Source of the DNA: Clostridia bacterium
GTDB lineage: Bacteria > Bacillota > Clostridia > Christensenellales > Borkfalkiaceae
Length of the DNA stretch: 64,000 nt
Reading direction: 5' to 3'
Assembly: GCA_017465145.1 (NCBI GenBank)
Contig: JAFTWU010000003.1
Coordinates: 62,001 to 126,000, forward strand
Shown one piece after another: positions 17,952-26,604 of the stretch (position 1 is its first letter; each line of letters opens with the position of its first letter). A model generated the notes under the pieces. The model searched no databases and was not told where the DNA came from. It worked only from the letters and a program-made list of their open reading frames with translations. The translations under genes and the position numbers were made by a program.

Positions 17952-19304
17952 ATGGCTATTACTAAAACTAAACAACCCGCTTTTCATATTACAGGCGAAA
18001 CCGGTTGGATAAACGACCCTAACGGATTAATTTATTTCAACGGTAGGTATCACGCGTTTTATCAATATTACCCGCACGCTACTAATTGGGGACCTATGCA
18101 TTGGGGACACGTTGTAAGCACCGATTTAACCCATTGGGAATATTTACCCGTGGCACTTGCTCCGGGCGGAGAAAGTGGCGAAGACGGATGTTTTTCCGGT
18201 AGCGCTATCGTACACGACGGAAAAATTTATCTAATGTACACGGGCTTTTGGGAAAATCAAGGTGGCGAAAGTATCCGCCAACTACAATGTCTTGCAGAAA
18301 GCGAAGATGGAATTAATTTCAAAAAGCGCGGTATAGTTATAGGCGAAAACGATTTGCCTAAAGGCTATGCTCCTTGCGATTTCCGTGACCCTAAAGTGTG
18401 GTGTCATAACGGCGAATTTTGGTGCGTTGTTGCGGCAAGAAAATACGATGGCAAAGGCAGAATTTTGCTTTTCAAATCAAACGACCTATTCAAATGGACT
18501 TTCGTTAACGACCTTTTTGACAAGGACAGTTTGGGCGTTATGATAGAATGCCCCGACTATAACGAAGATTTAGGTTATATGTTTTCTTGCGAACAGTTTC
18601 AACCTGCCGAAAAAGGCGTTCACCTAAACGTACATACAAGCCGTTGGCACGTGGGTAAACTTGACTATTCTACTGGTCACTTTAAAGAAGAAAATCGCGG
18701 TATAGTCGACTATGGTTTTGACTTTTACGCACCCCAAACCTTTGCAGGCGCGCCCGTAATGATGGGTTGGCTTAATATGTGGGATAGAAATCTTCCGTCG
18801 GCTAAATACGGCTTTGCGGGTATGCTTACCGTACCTAGAAAAGTAAGCGTTGTTGACGGCAGATTATATCAAACCCCTATAGTTAATTCAACGGAAGTTT
18901 TAACTACGTCCGTTCACGGCAGATTTGACGACAAGGTTGTTAAAGGCGTTGTAACTATAAACGCAACGGGACTAGAAAAACTATCCCTTAAAATGCGTTC
19001 TAACGGCGTTAATTACACCGAATTGACACTTAAAGACGGAGAATGGGTATTTAACCGTTCTAAGTCTGGCGAGGCGATTATCGGGGTGGAAAAGGACGCC
19101 GACAGTCTAAACGGAATACGCCGTATGCCTTGTTCAATGAAAAGGGATATAACCCTTACCATAGTGTTTGATGAGTTTTCCGTGGAAATCTTTGAAGACG
19201 GCAGAGCGTTGTCTTCAACTATCTATCCGCCGGAAGATGCTTGCGACCTAGTGTTGACGGTTAAGGCAGACTCTTGCAAATACGCTAGGGCAGACGTTGA
19301 ATAA
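17952..19304 (+). CDS. Cytosolic GH32 beta-fructosidase / sucrose(-6-phosphate) hydrolase
   Basis: The 450-residue protein has no signal peptide, so it acts in the cytoplasm on imported oligosaccharides. The catalytic triad is complete: WINDPNG (D22), RDP (D146) and ECPD (E199). GH32 N- and C-terminal domains fill the whole length, the usual size for sucrose-6-phosphate hydrolase or beta-fructosidase. I chose ATG 17952, preceded by GCGAGAGA; an in-frame start at 17907 would add residues within the hairpin region and no family sequence. Because the locus has an ABC importer and not a PTS, the substrate is more likely an unphosphorylated fructo-oligosaccharide or sucrose than sucrose-6-phosphate. 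It closes the fructan operon before a terminator. Confidence 0.92.
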   Translation: MAITKTKQPAFHITGETGWINDPNGLIYFNGRYHAFYQYYPHATNWGPMHWGHVVSTDLTHWEYLPVALAPGGESGEDGCFSGSAIVHDGKIYLMYTGFWENQGGESIRQLQCLAESEDGINFKKRGIVIGENDLPKGYAPCDFRDPKVWCHNGEFWCVVAARKYDGKGRILLFKSNDLFKWTFVNDLFDKDSLGVMIECPDYNEDLGYMFSCEQFQPAEKGVHLNVHTSRWHVGKLDYSTGHFKEENRGIVDYGFDFYAPQTFAGAPVMMGWLNMWDRNLPSAKYGFAGMLTVPRKVSVVDGRLYQTPIVNSTEVLTTSVHGRFDDKVVKGVVTINATGLEKLSLKMRSNGVNYTELTLKDGEWVFNRSKSGEAIIGVEKDADSLNGIRRMPCSMKRDITLTIVFDEFSVEIFEDGRALSSTIYPPEDACDLVLTVKADSCKYARADVE

Positions 19305-19334
19305 AATATAGATAAAACCAAATTAATTAAAATT

Positions 19335-19370
19335 AAAAGCGCTTTTCAAAAAGGAAAGCGTTTTTATTTT
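19335..19370 (+). terminator. Intrinsic terminator of the fructan locus
   Basis: AAAAGCGCTTTTC / GGAAAGCG stem around a short A-rich loop, followed by TTTTTATTTT, 30 bp after the GH32 stop. Confidence 0.85.
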
Positions 19371-19489
19371 TAAATACTTTCGTATAAAAATTTTCCTATT
19401 AGCCATACTTAATTAACACGATAAAAACGGGCGCAAAAACACTTTAACAAAAAATCCTACCAAATACTTAATACATAAAAGGAGGATTT

Positions 19490-20263
19490 ATGAACAGTAA
19501 AGTGGTAATATGCGGGCTTGATACTTCAACCCTGCCAAAACTTACTGAAGCGCGCTCACACGAACTTTTAACGCGTATTGCGGTGGGCGATGAAAATGCA
19601 AGAGAAGAATTTACCGTGGCAAATATGCGCCTAGTTCTATCGGTAATCAAGCGTTTTTGGGCAAAGAAAGTTAACTCTGACGACGTTTTTCAAGCGGGTT
19701 GCATAGGTCTTATCAAGGCGATAGACAACTTTGACTTAAGTTTTAACGTAAAATTTTCCACCTATGCCGTGCCTATGATTATAGGGGAAATTAAAAGATT
19801 TTTGCGCGACGGTAACTCTTTGCGCGTTGCCCGTAGCATACGCGACACGGCGTATTTGGCGTTAAAAACGCGCACCGAACTTGAAAAGCGTGATGAAGAC
19901 GCGTCATTAGAGCGTATTGCAAGCGAAATGCACATTGCCCTAGCAGAAGTGGTTTACGCGCTAGATGCTATTTCAGATACCGTTTCACTTTTTGACCCCG
20001 TTTATAATAAGGCGGGCGATACCTTAATGCTTATGGACCAACTTGGCGATGAAAAGAACACCGACGAGCGTTGGACGGAACGCGTAGCGCTTGAAAACGC
20101 CCTTTCCACCCTTGGAAAAAGAGAAAAAAAGATTATCTACTTGCGCTATTACGAAGGGAAAACTCAAACGGAAATTTCTAAAGAAGTGGGGATATCTCAA
20201 GCGCAAGTTTCCCGTTTAGAGAAAAACGCCCTATCAGGCATTAAAAACAAAATTATGGTATAA
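19490..20263 (+). CDS. sigG: Sporulation sigma factor SigG
   Basis: The 257-residue protein begins with NSKVVICGLDTSTLPKL, close to the conserved SigG N-terminus (KVEICGV-TSKLPVL). It then has sigma region 2 (LVLSVIKRF, DDVFQAGCIGLIKAIDNFD, FSTYAVPMIIGEIKRFLRD), region 3, and a region 4 HTH (TQTEISKEVGISQAQVSRLEK). SigG directs late forespore gene expression, so the organism most likely forms endospores. AAAGGAGG precedes the ATG. In many Clostridia sigG lies near spoIIGA/sigE; that pair is not in the window. A YlmC/YmxH-like gene follows 128 bp downstream, an arrangement also common in Clostridia. Confidence 0.95.
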   Translation: MNSKVVICGLDTSTLPKLTEARSHELLTRIAVGDENAREEFTVANMRLVLSVIKRFWAKKVNSDDVFQAGCIGLIKAIDNFDLSFNVKFSTYAVPMIIGEIKRFLRDGNSLRVARSIRDTAYLALKTRTELEKRDEDASLERIASEMHIALAEVVYALDAISDTVSLFDPVYNKAGDTLMLMDQLGDEKNTDERWTERVALENALSTLGKREKKIIYLRYYEGKTQTEISKEVGISQAQVSRLEKNALSGIKNKIMV

Positions 20264-20305
20264 GCACCGTGCTTAACCTTTTAATATAAACAACGAATAA
20301 AACAA

Positions 20306-20340
20306 AAAGGCAGTCTTTTACAGACTGTCTTTTTCTTTTT
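20306..20340 (+). terminator. Intrinsic terminator after sigG
   Basis: GGCAGTC-TTTTACA-GACTGTC stem followed by TTTTTCTTTTT. Confidence 0.9.
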
Positions 20341-20356
20341 GTGGATAAGCGGGGTT

Positions 20357-20385
20357 GAATAAATTAAAACTAACGTTCATATTCT
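20357..20385 (+). promoter_or_regulatory. Possible SigG/SigF-type promoter of the YlmC-like gene
   Basis: GAATA (20357-20361) and CATATTC (20378-20384) are 16 bases apart and resemble the forespore consensus -35 GHATR and -10 CATnHTA. Transcription would begin at or next to the ATG at 20392, and no Shine-Dalgarno is visible before that ATG. The call is tentative. Confidence 0.4.
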
Positions 20386-20391
20386 TTATAT

Positions 20392-20967
20392 ATGGAATTG
20401 ACTTTTAAGGAATTAAAAAAGCGGGATGTTATTAATATTGCAGACGGCAGATGTTTAGGTCGCATTACCGACCTTAAACTTAAGTTTCCCCAAGGCGTTT
20501 TAACGGGGATATTCGTTCCGGGCAAAAAGAACAGGGGGCTATTTTGGTTTTTAGATAAAAACACCATTTTTATTGACGAAAGCAAAATTGTAAAAATAGG
20601 TGGAGACGTTATTTTGGTTAACCTAAGGCGTGGGGATATAAGTTCTCCGCCCGATATACCTTCCGTGCCGGAAGATAGACCGCGTCCGCCTAAGCCTAAT
20701 CCGCCACGGCCACCCTATCCGACAAAACCTTGCCCGCCACCCTATCCGCCAAACGATTGCAACCCTTGTCCACCCAAGTTTAATCCGTGCGACTGTAATC
20801 CGTGTCCACCACCCTGTCCGCCACCTTGTTCGCCAAACCCTTGCGACAGCGTAATTAACGATAACGGGTGCGGTAATAACGGCGGGCGAAAGTACGACGA
20901 CGGGTGTAATCATAGCGTTCCGCCCTTCTTTTCGCAAAACGGCAGAATAGACCTTGGCGACTATTAA
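20392..20967 (+). CDS. YlmC/YmxH-family PRC-barrel sporulation protein with Pro/Cys-rich tail
   Basis: Residues 1-80 form a PRC-barrel of YlmC/YmxH type (TFKELKKRDVINIADGRCLGRITDLKL). YmxH-like proteins usually stop there, at about 80-100 residues. This one continues for about 110 residues rich in proline and cysteine (PCPPPYPPNDCNPCPP and similar), then an Asn/Gly-rich end. The tail recalls disulfide-crosslinked spore-coat proteins, so a coat or cortex role is plausible but inferred. There is no clear ribosome site. A forespore-type promoter may lie directly upstream. The antisense open frame across the tail is a compositional shadow. Confidence 0.8.
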   Translation: MELTFKELKKRDVINIADGRCLGRITDLKLKFPQGVLTGIFVPGKKNRGLFWFLDKNTIFIDESKIVKIGGDVILVNLRRGDISSPPDIPSVPEDRPRPPKPNPPRPPYPTKPCPPPYPPNDCNPCPPKFNPCDCNPCPPPCPPPCSPNPCDSVINDNGCGNNGGRKYDDGCNHSVPPFFSQNGRIDLGDY

Positions 20968-21023
20968 TAGGCGAATATAATCTCTTTTTAGCCCGTGTAC
21001 TTTAATAAATTTTCAAAACCCCC

Positions 21024-21075
21024 TTGAAAACGGCATATAATTGTTTTATAATAAATTTAGCCGATAAGTTCGGCT
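21024..21075 (+). promoter_or_regulatory. Promoter and 5' hairpin of the EF-G-like gene
   Basis: TTGAAA (21024-21029), a 17-bp spacer and TATAAT (21047-21052) make a near-consensus vegetative promoter. The predicted start, about 21059, coincides with AGCCGA-TAAGT-TCGGCT (21059-21075), so the mRNA would begin with a stem-loop, which can protect 5' ends. The -35 also lies in the inverted repeat TTTTCAA/TTGAAAA (21011-21030). Confidence 0.8.
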
Positions 21076-21107
21076 TTTGCCACACTTAAAGAAGGGGGAA
21101 ATGTAAA

Positions 21108-23177
21108 ATGGGCAAAATTTTATCAGAAAACATTAGAAATATCGCTATAATCGGTCATAGTGGAGAAGGTAAAACTTCACTTGCAGAAGCGTTGCTTTTC
21201 AACGGTAAAAGCATAGACAGGCTTGGCAAGACCACCGATAAAAATACGGTTATGGACTTTGACGAACAGGAACTTGCAAGGGGCATATCTATCTCTCTTG
21301 CTTGCGCTAACACCACTTGGCAAGGCGTTAAGATTAATATTATAGACGTTCCTGGTTTTTATGATTTTGACGGTGAATTCCAATCTGCTATCCGCGCGGT
21401 TGGTAGTGCCGTTTTGGTTGCAGATGCAAACGGTCAAGTTTCCGTTGGTGCAGAAAAGGCAATCGATTACTGCTTGAAAAACCACGTTCCGCTTATGATT
21501 TTCATAAACGGTATAGATAAAGAAAACGCTAACTACGTTGCAACCGTACAAGCGTTCCACGACAAATACGGCAAGAAAATTGCTACTATGCACACGCCTA
21601 TTATCCGCGACGGCAAAATGAAAGGTTACGTTTCAGTAATTTCTGGCAAGGCGTATGAATTTACTCAAGGCGGAAGAAACGAAATTGCCGTTCCCGCTGA
21701 CAAAAAGGACGAAATTGAAAGTCTTAAATTTGAACTTACCGAAGCCGCTGCTGAAACTAGCGAAGAATATTTGGATAAATATTTAGACGGCGGTTGGCTT
21801 TCTAACGACGAAATTATCATAGGTATTAAACGCGGTCTTGCTGCCGGCGATACTATCCCCGTTATGGGCGGTTCTGCTACGCAAAACCTTGGCGTTATTA
21901 ACCTTATGAACGAAATAGTTGAAATTCTTCCTTCACTCAAGGAAAGAAAGGCTATTGAAGCAATTAATCTTGCCGACGGTAGCGATTTAGAAGTCGTTTG
22001 TGCTGAAAACGCACCCTTCTCTGCGCAAGTATTTAAAACTGTTGCAGACCCGTTCGTTGGCAAACTTAATATGGTAAGGGTTTTCACGGGCACGCTTAAG
22101 AGCGGTATGACCGTTTACAACGCTACCACGGGTGAAAAAGAACGTATCAACACCGTATATATTTGTAAAGGCAAAAAACAAGAAGTCGTTGACGAACTTG
22201 TTGCAGGCGATATCGGTGCGGTTAACAAACTTAACAACACCAACACGGGCGACACCCTTTGTGATGAAGTTGCAAGAATTAAGTTCAGCGCAATTCCTTT
22301 CCCCAAGCCCGTTTTAACTATGGCTATTTCCGCTGCTAAGAGCGGGGAAGAAGACAAGGTTTTCCAAGGTCTTAACCGTCTAGCAGAAGAAGATTTAACC
22401 TTTATCGTTGAAAAGGATAAAGAAACCAACCAAACGGTTATCCGTGGTCAAGGTGAAACTCAACTTGATATCATTTGCAAACGTTTGAAATCTAAGTTCG
22501 GCGTAGAAGCCGTTCTAGGCGAACCTAGAATTGCTTTCCGCGAAACTATCACTATCCCCACCGAAGCAGAAGGTAAACATAAAAAGCAAACGGGTGGCGC
22601 AGGTCAGTTCGGCGTTGTTAACATTAAGTTCGAACCGGGCGCAGCAGACGGTATGTTTGAATTCGTTGACGCAGTAGTCGGCGGTGCAGTTCCCCGTCAA
22701 TTTATCCCCGCGGTTGAAAAGGGTTTAAGAGAAGCCATTTTAGAAGGCGTTTTAGCAGGCTATCCTATGGTTAACCTTAAATGTACTTTATTCGACGGCA
22801 AATATCACCCCGTAGATAGTAAAGAAGTTGCTTTCGTTTCCGCTGCAAAACTTGCTTATGAAGACGCTTGCAAACGCGCAAGACCTGTAATTTTAGAACC
22901 CGTTTATTCATTTAAGATTACCGTTCCCGATGCATACACGGGCGATATCCTTGGCGATATGAATAAGCGCCGTGGTAGAATTTTAGGTATGGAAATGGTA
23001 GACGGCTTGCAAGAAATTTCTGCCGAAGCACCCCTTGCCGAAATGCTTAAGTATGCAACCGACCTTCGCAGTATGACTCAAGGTCGTGGCAAATACGAAG
23101 GCGAATTTATGTGCTATGAAGAAGTTCCGTTTAGCGCTCAAGAAAAAATAATTGCAGACGCTAAAAAGAACGCTTAA
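21108..23177 (+). CDS. EF-G-like translational GTPase (divergent paralogue)
   Basis: At 689 residues this has the full five-domain EF-G layout. It has G1 GHSGEGKTS, a switch I motif RGISIS in place of RGITI, G3 DVPGFYDF in place of DTPGHVDF, and G4 NGID in place of NKMD. Domain IV motifs such as YHPVDSKEVAF and the C-terminal GD(I)LGDMNKRRGRILG are retained. It therefore belongs to the EF-G-like group, a paralogue of canonical FusA with unsettled function (a ribosome-related role is expected). The start 21108 has GAAGGGGG nine bases upstream; the ATG-TAA at 21101 is too close to the ribosome site to matter. Monocistronic with its own promoter. Confidence 0.88.
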   Translation: MGKILSENIRNIAIIGHSGEGKTSLAEALLFNGKSIDRLGKTTDKNTVMDFDEQELARGISISLACANTTWQGVKINIIDVPGFYDFDGEFQSAIRAVGSAVLVADANGQVSVGAEKAIDYCLKNHVPLMIFINGIDKENANYVATVQAFHDKYGKKIATMHTPIIRDGKMKGYVSVISGKAYEFTQGGRNEIAVPADKKDEIESLKFELTEAAAETSEEYLDKYLDGGWLSNDEIIIGIKRGLAAGDTIPVMGGSATQNLGVINLMNEIVEILPSLKERKAIEAINLADGSDLEVVCAENAPFSAQVFKTVADPFVGKLNMVRVFTGTLKSGMTVYNATTGEKERINTVYICKGKKQEVVDELVAGDIGAVNKLNNTNTGDTLCDEVARIKFSAIPFPKPVLTMAISAAKSGEEDKVFQGLNRLAEEDLTFIVEKDKETNQTVIRGQGETQLDIICKRLKSKFGVEAVLGEPRIAFRETITIPTEAEGKHKKQTGGAGQFGVVNIKFEPGAADGMFEFVDAVVGGAVPRQFIPAVEKGLREAILEGVLAGYPMVNLKCTLFDGKYHPVDSKEVAFVSAAKLAYEDACKRARPVILEPVYSFKITVPDAYTGDILGDMNKRRGRILGMEMVDGLQEISAEAPLAEMLKYATDLRSMTQGRGKYEGEFMCYEEVPFSAQEKIIADAKKNA

Positions 23178-23218
23178 TAGTTCGTTACACAATTAAACAC
23201 AATTAAAATATAAAATTA

Positions 23219-23275
23219 CTACTGCCGGCGTTTGAAATATAGCGCCGGTAGGCGTGTAAAGGCACTTTCCGTGCC
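23219..23275 (+). other. Two hairpins in the fruK 5' region
   Basis: CCGGCG (23225-23230) pairs with CGCCGG (23243-23248), with flanking CTAC/GTAG; GGCAC (23261-23265) pairs with GTGCC (23271-23275). The second ends just before the ribosome site AAAAGGAAG. Neither is followed by a T-run. A leader structure affecting fruK translation is possible. Confidence 0.5.
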
Positions 23276-23290
23276 AAAAGGAAGTTATAA

Positions 23291-24217
23291 ATGATTTTAT
23301 CAATATGCCCAAACCCTAGTATCGACTGTACTATAGAGTTAGATTACCTTAACGTTGGTAAACTTAATCGTATAGACAATAAGGTGGAAACTTATTCGGG
23401 TAAGGCGCTTAACGTTGCAATAGGCGTTGCTAGACTTGGCGAAGAAAGTTTAGCCACCGGCTTTATGTTCGATAACCACAAAAGAATGTTCGAACACGCC
23501 CTATCGCAAGACAACGTAAAATATTCTTTCGTATATAATAAAGGTAATGCGCGCACTAACTATAAGATTATAGATAAAAAGGCTATGCTTACCGAAATTA
23601 ACGATAAGGGCGAAGAAGTTTCCCTTGCGAAACAACAAGAACTAATAGACAGGGTTGCGTTTTTATCGCAAAACGTTGATATTGCCGTTATGAGCGGAAG
23701 TCTACCCAAAGGCGTTCCCCACGAATATTACGGCGACGTAGTTAAGGCTATCCCCGATAACGTTAAAGTTATCATTGATGCTGAAGCCGACAACACTAAA
23801 GCGGCAATGTTTAGCCGTGAAATACATATGGTTAAGCCTAACCTTACTGAACTTGAAGTGTATGCGGGCGAAAAAATTCGCACAAAAGCAGATATTATTC
23901 GCGCGGCTTGTAAATATATCGACCGCGGTGTAAAATACGTGCTTGCATCTATGGGACCAGAAGGCGCTATTATTACAGACGGCACTACAAGTTGGTTTTG
24001 TAAATCGGCGTCGGTTGCGGTTAACTCTACGGTAGGCTCTGGCGACAGTATGGTTGCGGCGGCTAGCGTTGCTTTTTCTAAGGGCGCACCTATAGACGAA
24101 CTGTTGCGCCAAGCGGTTGCAGCGGGTACGGCGGCGGTTACCACTAGCGGTACTAATTTATTCTATAAAGATAAATACGAAGAAATTTACGCTAAAGTCC
24201 ACGCCGTTAAAATCTAA
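23291..24217 (+). CDS. fruK: 1-phosphofructokinase
   Basis: The 308-residue PfkB-family protein starts MILSICPNPSIDCTIEL, the usual opening of FruK/LacC proteins, and has the active-site segment TVGSGDSMVAA near residue 252. FruK converts fructose-1-phosphate to fructose-1,6-bisphosphate; LacC (tagatose-6-phosphate kinase) is the main alternative. The nearby fructan locus favours FruK, although no fructose PTS is visible here. Ribosome site AAAAGGAAG precedes the ATG, and a strong terminator follows. The gene appears to be transcribed alone. Confidence 0.82.
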   Translation: MILSICPNPSIDCTIELDYLNVGKLNRIDNKVETYSGKALNVAIGVARLGEESLATGFMFDNHKRMFEHALSQDNVKYSFVYNKGNARTNYKIIDKKAMLTEINDKGEEVSLAKQQELIDRVAFLSQNVDIAVMSGSLPKGVPHEYYGDVVKAIPDNVKVIIDAEADNTKAAMFSREIHMVKPNLTELEVYAGEKIRTKADIIRAACKYIDRGVKYVLASMGPEGAIITDGTTSWFCKSASVAVNSTVGSGDSMVAAASVAFSKGAPIDELLRQAVAAGTAAVTTSGTNLFYKDKYEEIYAKVHAVKI

Positions 24218-24300
24218 CGGGTTGAGTGGTTAAAAGTTAACTGTGCAAAGGCGTTAGAAATTAACGAAAAAATAGCGCGATTAAACTTAATAGAAAATAA

Positions 24301-24328
24301 AAAAGCACGACTTAAAGTCGTGCTTTTT
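24301..24328. terminator. Bidirectional terminator between fruK and the LRR lipoprotein gene
   Basis: AAAAGCACGACTT / AAGTCGTGCTTTT is a perfect inverted repeat with T-runs in both directions, placed between convergent genes. Confidence 0.92.
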
Positions 24329-24357
24329 GTGTTTACGTTTCGTATTAATTTACAAAA

Positions 24358-24966
24358 TTATAATTCCATTTGTTGAATGGTTATATCTTGGTCCATAACG
24401 CCGGTAGGTTCGCCACCAGCAGGAGTCCAACCGCTAGCTGGTGCCGTTGTGAAAAGGGTAGCAACTGCGCTTGCACTTGCAAAGTTTACGTTTTCAAAAG
24501 GATTTAGGGGGATAGGTGAGCCTGCTTTAATGTAACCCCAGTTAGAAGTGGTTTCAAAGATAAGGGTATCAGTAGTCATACCGTAGAATGCTGCACCGTT
24601 AATTTCGGTAACGTTTGAAGGAATGGTTATAGGTGCGCCGTGATAATCGCCGAACGCATAACCGTCTATCATGGTAACGTTAGCGCCAATAGTAACTGAA
24701 TCAATATCTAAACCGTCAAAAGCGTATGCTTCAATAGCAGTGATGGGGTGGCCGTTAAAGCTGTTAGGAATAAAAACGTCTTTAACCGTACTATCACTAA
24801 CGCCAACTACTACGTAATAGATATCAGCGCCCATTCTTTTTTGTTCAAGTTCAACGTTCATTGAAGGTGGGGGCGTGGTGCCGGGGTCTTTAGGTCCGCA
24901 TGCGGTAAGAGCAAGGCAACCAAGAGATAAAATAGCTGCAGATAAAAGTGCAATAATTTTTTTCAT
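24358..24966 (-). CDS. BspA-type leucine-rich-repeat lipoprotein
   Basis: The 202-residue protein has a lipoprotein signal (LTAC, C23), a short Pro-rich linker, and LRR_5/BspA-like repeats: VFIPNSFNGHPITAIEAYAF, SVTIGANVTMIDGYAF and ITIPSNVTEINGAAF. Such repeats mediate surface binding in many gut bacteria; the ligand is unknown. With only about three repeats it is short for this family, which often runs to several hundred residues. The ribosome site GAGGAGAAAATAA precedes the start. It stands alone between the terminator and tilS. Confidence 0.82.
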   Translation of the reverse strand: MKKIIALLSAAILSLGCLALTACGPKDPGTTPPPSMNVELEQKRMGADIYYVVVGVSDSTVKDVFIPNSFNGHPITAIEAYAFDGLDIDSVTIGANVTMIDGYAFGDYHGAPITIPSNVTEINGAAFYGMTTDTLIFETTSNWGYIKAGSPIPLNPFENVNFASASAVATLFTTAPASGWTPAGGEPTGVMDQDITIQQMEL

Positions 24967-25075
24967 TTATTTTCTCCTCTTATTTAATTTACTCGTTTAT
25001 TTTAGCATTGTAACCTTTACTATGTCAAGCAATAGTTAAAAAAAGGTTGCAAGGTGCTTTTTAAGTTAATTTATA

Positions 25076-26377
25076 TTAGCCAAGTTTTACTATAGAAGTG
25101 GTTTTTTCGTCAATTTTCACGTCGTTAGATATTGCCACACCCAAAATTGCCAAAACCTTTTGTCCGTCTGCGATAATTAACGTTTTATCGCGCAAGCGCA
25201 GGGGCAATTTAATATCGGTAAAATAGTCGGCAAGCGATTTAGTGCCACCGCCAAACTTGGTAAAGGTGTCGCCAGAGCGCACGGTGCGAATAACCGCGGT
25301 TTTAGGAATTTTATCAAGGTCAGCGTAAAAACCTTTTCTAATCATTTCATCGGTTAAGTCCCTTTTGTTTACTTTTTCGATATTAAAGGAAAGTTCGCCA
25401 AAATTAATTTTTGAACAAACGAAAGGAATTTCTATATTTTCGCTAGTATCGTCGCGATAGATAACAACGTTGTCGTATTCTTTAACGGCTAGCACGCCTT
25501 TTGGTAAGTTTATAGTAGTTCCGTTTTCTTTGCTAGTTAAAGACAAAACGTCGTCAACGTGCACTTTTTCCCAATCTTTTGCAATTCCAAGATGCTTAAA
25601 CGCCAAAATGGTTGCACGCCTAAACAAAACGGGGAAAGCGCAAGTTTCAATATATACGGCGTCGTCTTCAAAACGGGCGTGTTCTAAAGAGAGCCTATCT
25701 AAAAACTCATCTTCTTCGCTGGCAATTTCAGCAATTCTAGTTAAACTTTTTTCTGCTGTGGGGAAAGCCTTTTTAATTTCTGGCATAACGTTTAAGCGCA
25801 AGTGGTTGCGTGTGTAATCGTCGTTAAGGTTGGTGCTATCGGTAACGAAGGGGATGTTATTTTTTGCAATATATTCTTCAATTTCCGCCTTGCTAACCTT
25901 TAAAAACGGGCGAATAATTTGGTCGTTAAAGTTGGCTTTAATGCCTGTAAGCCCCTTTAATCCCGAACCGCGCAAAAGATTAAATAAAATAGATTCGGCA
26001 TTGTCGCTACTGTGGTGCGCCGTTGCAACTATATCACAACGTCCGCTTTTAATGGCGTCAAAAAAACAATCGTAACGCAAAATGCGTGCGCTTTCTTCAA
26101 TAGAGAGTTTGCTTTTTTTAGCAAAGGTTAAACAGTCTATTTTATAAGATAAAAGTTCAATTTTATTTTTAGCGCAATAATCTTCAACGAATTTACTGTC
26201 GTTTACAGATTCTTCGCCACGAATACCGTGTTCTACGTTTAAGGCAACAACCGTAAATGCGAATTTTTCCGCAATAGATAGCATAAAATTAAGTAACGCC
26301 ATACTGTCGCTACCACCAGAAACTGCTATTGCCACCTTTTTATTTTTGGTTAAATTGCCAAATTCATAGTTAAACAT
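25076..26377 (-). CDS. tilS: tRNA(Ile)-lysidine synthase
   Basis: The N-terminal PP-loop (AVSGGSDSMALL, residues about 18-29) binds ATP. The central part has the TilS segments VEHGIRGEESVNDS, ATAHHSSDNAESILFNLLRGSG and IIRPFLKVSK, and the C-terminus matches the TilS substrate-binding domain (VRSGDTFTKFGGGTKSLADYFTD). The 433-residue length is usual. The enzyme changes C34 of the AUA-reading tRNA-Ile to lysidine and is essential. The tilS promoter (TTGAAT, 17 bp, TACAAT) ends only six bases before the ATG and there is no Shine-Dalgarno, so the mRNA is probably leaderless. It is divergent from tRNA-fMet. Confidence 0.95.
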   Translation of the reverse strand: MFNYEFGNLTKNKKVAIAVSGGSDSMALLNFMLSIAEKFAFTVVALNVEHGIRGEESVNDSKFVEDYCAKNKIELLSYKIDCLTFAKKSKLSIEESARILRYDCFFDAIKSGRCDIVATAHHSSDNAESILFNLLRGSGLKGLTGIKANFNDQIIRPFLKVSKAEIEEYIAKNNIPFVTDSTNLNDDYTRNHLRLNVMPEIKKAFPTAEKSLTRIAEIASEEDEFLDRLSLEHARFEDDAVYIETCAFPVLFRRATILAFKHLGIAKDWEKVHVDDVLSLTSKENGTTINLPKGVLAVKEYDNVVIYRDDTSENIEIPFVCSKINFGELSFNIEKVNKRDLTDEMIRKGFYADLDKIPKTAVIRTVRSGDTFTKFGGGTKSLADYFTDIKLPLRLRDKTLIIADGQKVLAILGVAISNDVKIDEKTTSIVKLG

Positions 26378-26383
26378 GTCTAT

Positions 26384-26412
26384 ATTGTATCAAACCGTGT
26401 CGAAAAATTCAA
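26384..26412 (-). promoter_or_regulatory. tilS promoter placed for a leaderless transcript
   Basis: Minus-strand TTGAAT (26412-26407), a 17-bp spacer, TACAAT (26389-26384), then six bases to ATG 26377. The predicted first transcribed base is the A of the ATG. Confidence 0.75.
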
Positions 26413-26454
26413 CACAAAATAACTAAAAACAAGCAAAATAGTTGCCACATTTCG

Positions 26455-26483
26455 TTGACAAAGAAAAAAATATAGGTTATTAT
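26455..26483 (+). promoter_or_regulatory. Promoter of tRNA-fMet
   Basis: TTGACA (26455-26460), exact 17-bp spacer, TATTAT (26478-26483), about 43 bp before the tRNA 5' end. Confidence 0.85.
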
Positions 26484-26526
26484 ATTAAAGCGTTAAGCGT
26501 GAGCACGCTTTCCGCACCCCAAATAT

Positions 26527-26582
<56 letters not shown>

Positions 26583-26604
<22 letters not shown>

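Noticed and set aside
20623..20937. Trp/Arg-rich antisense frame over the YmxH tail
   Set aside because: Shadow of the Pro/Cys codons.
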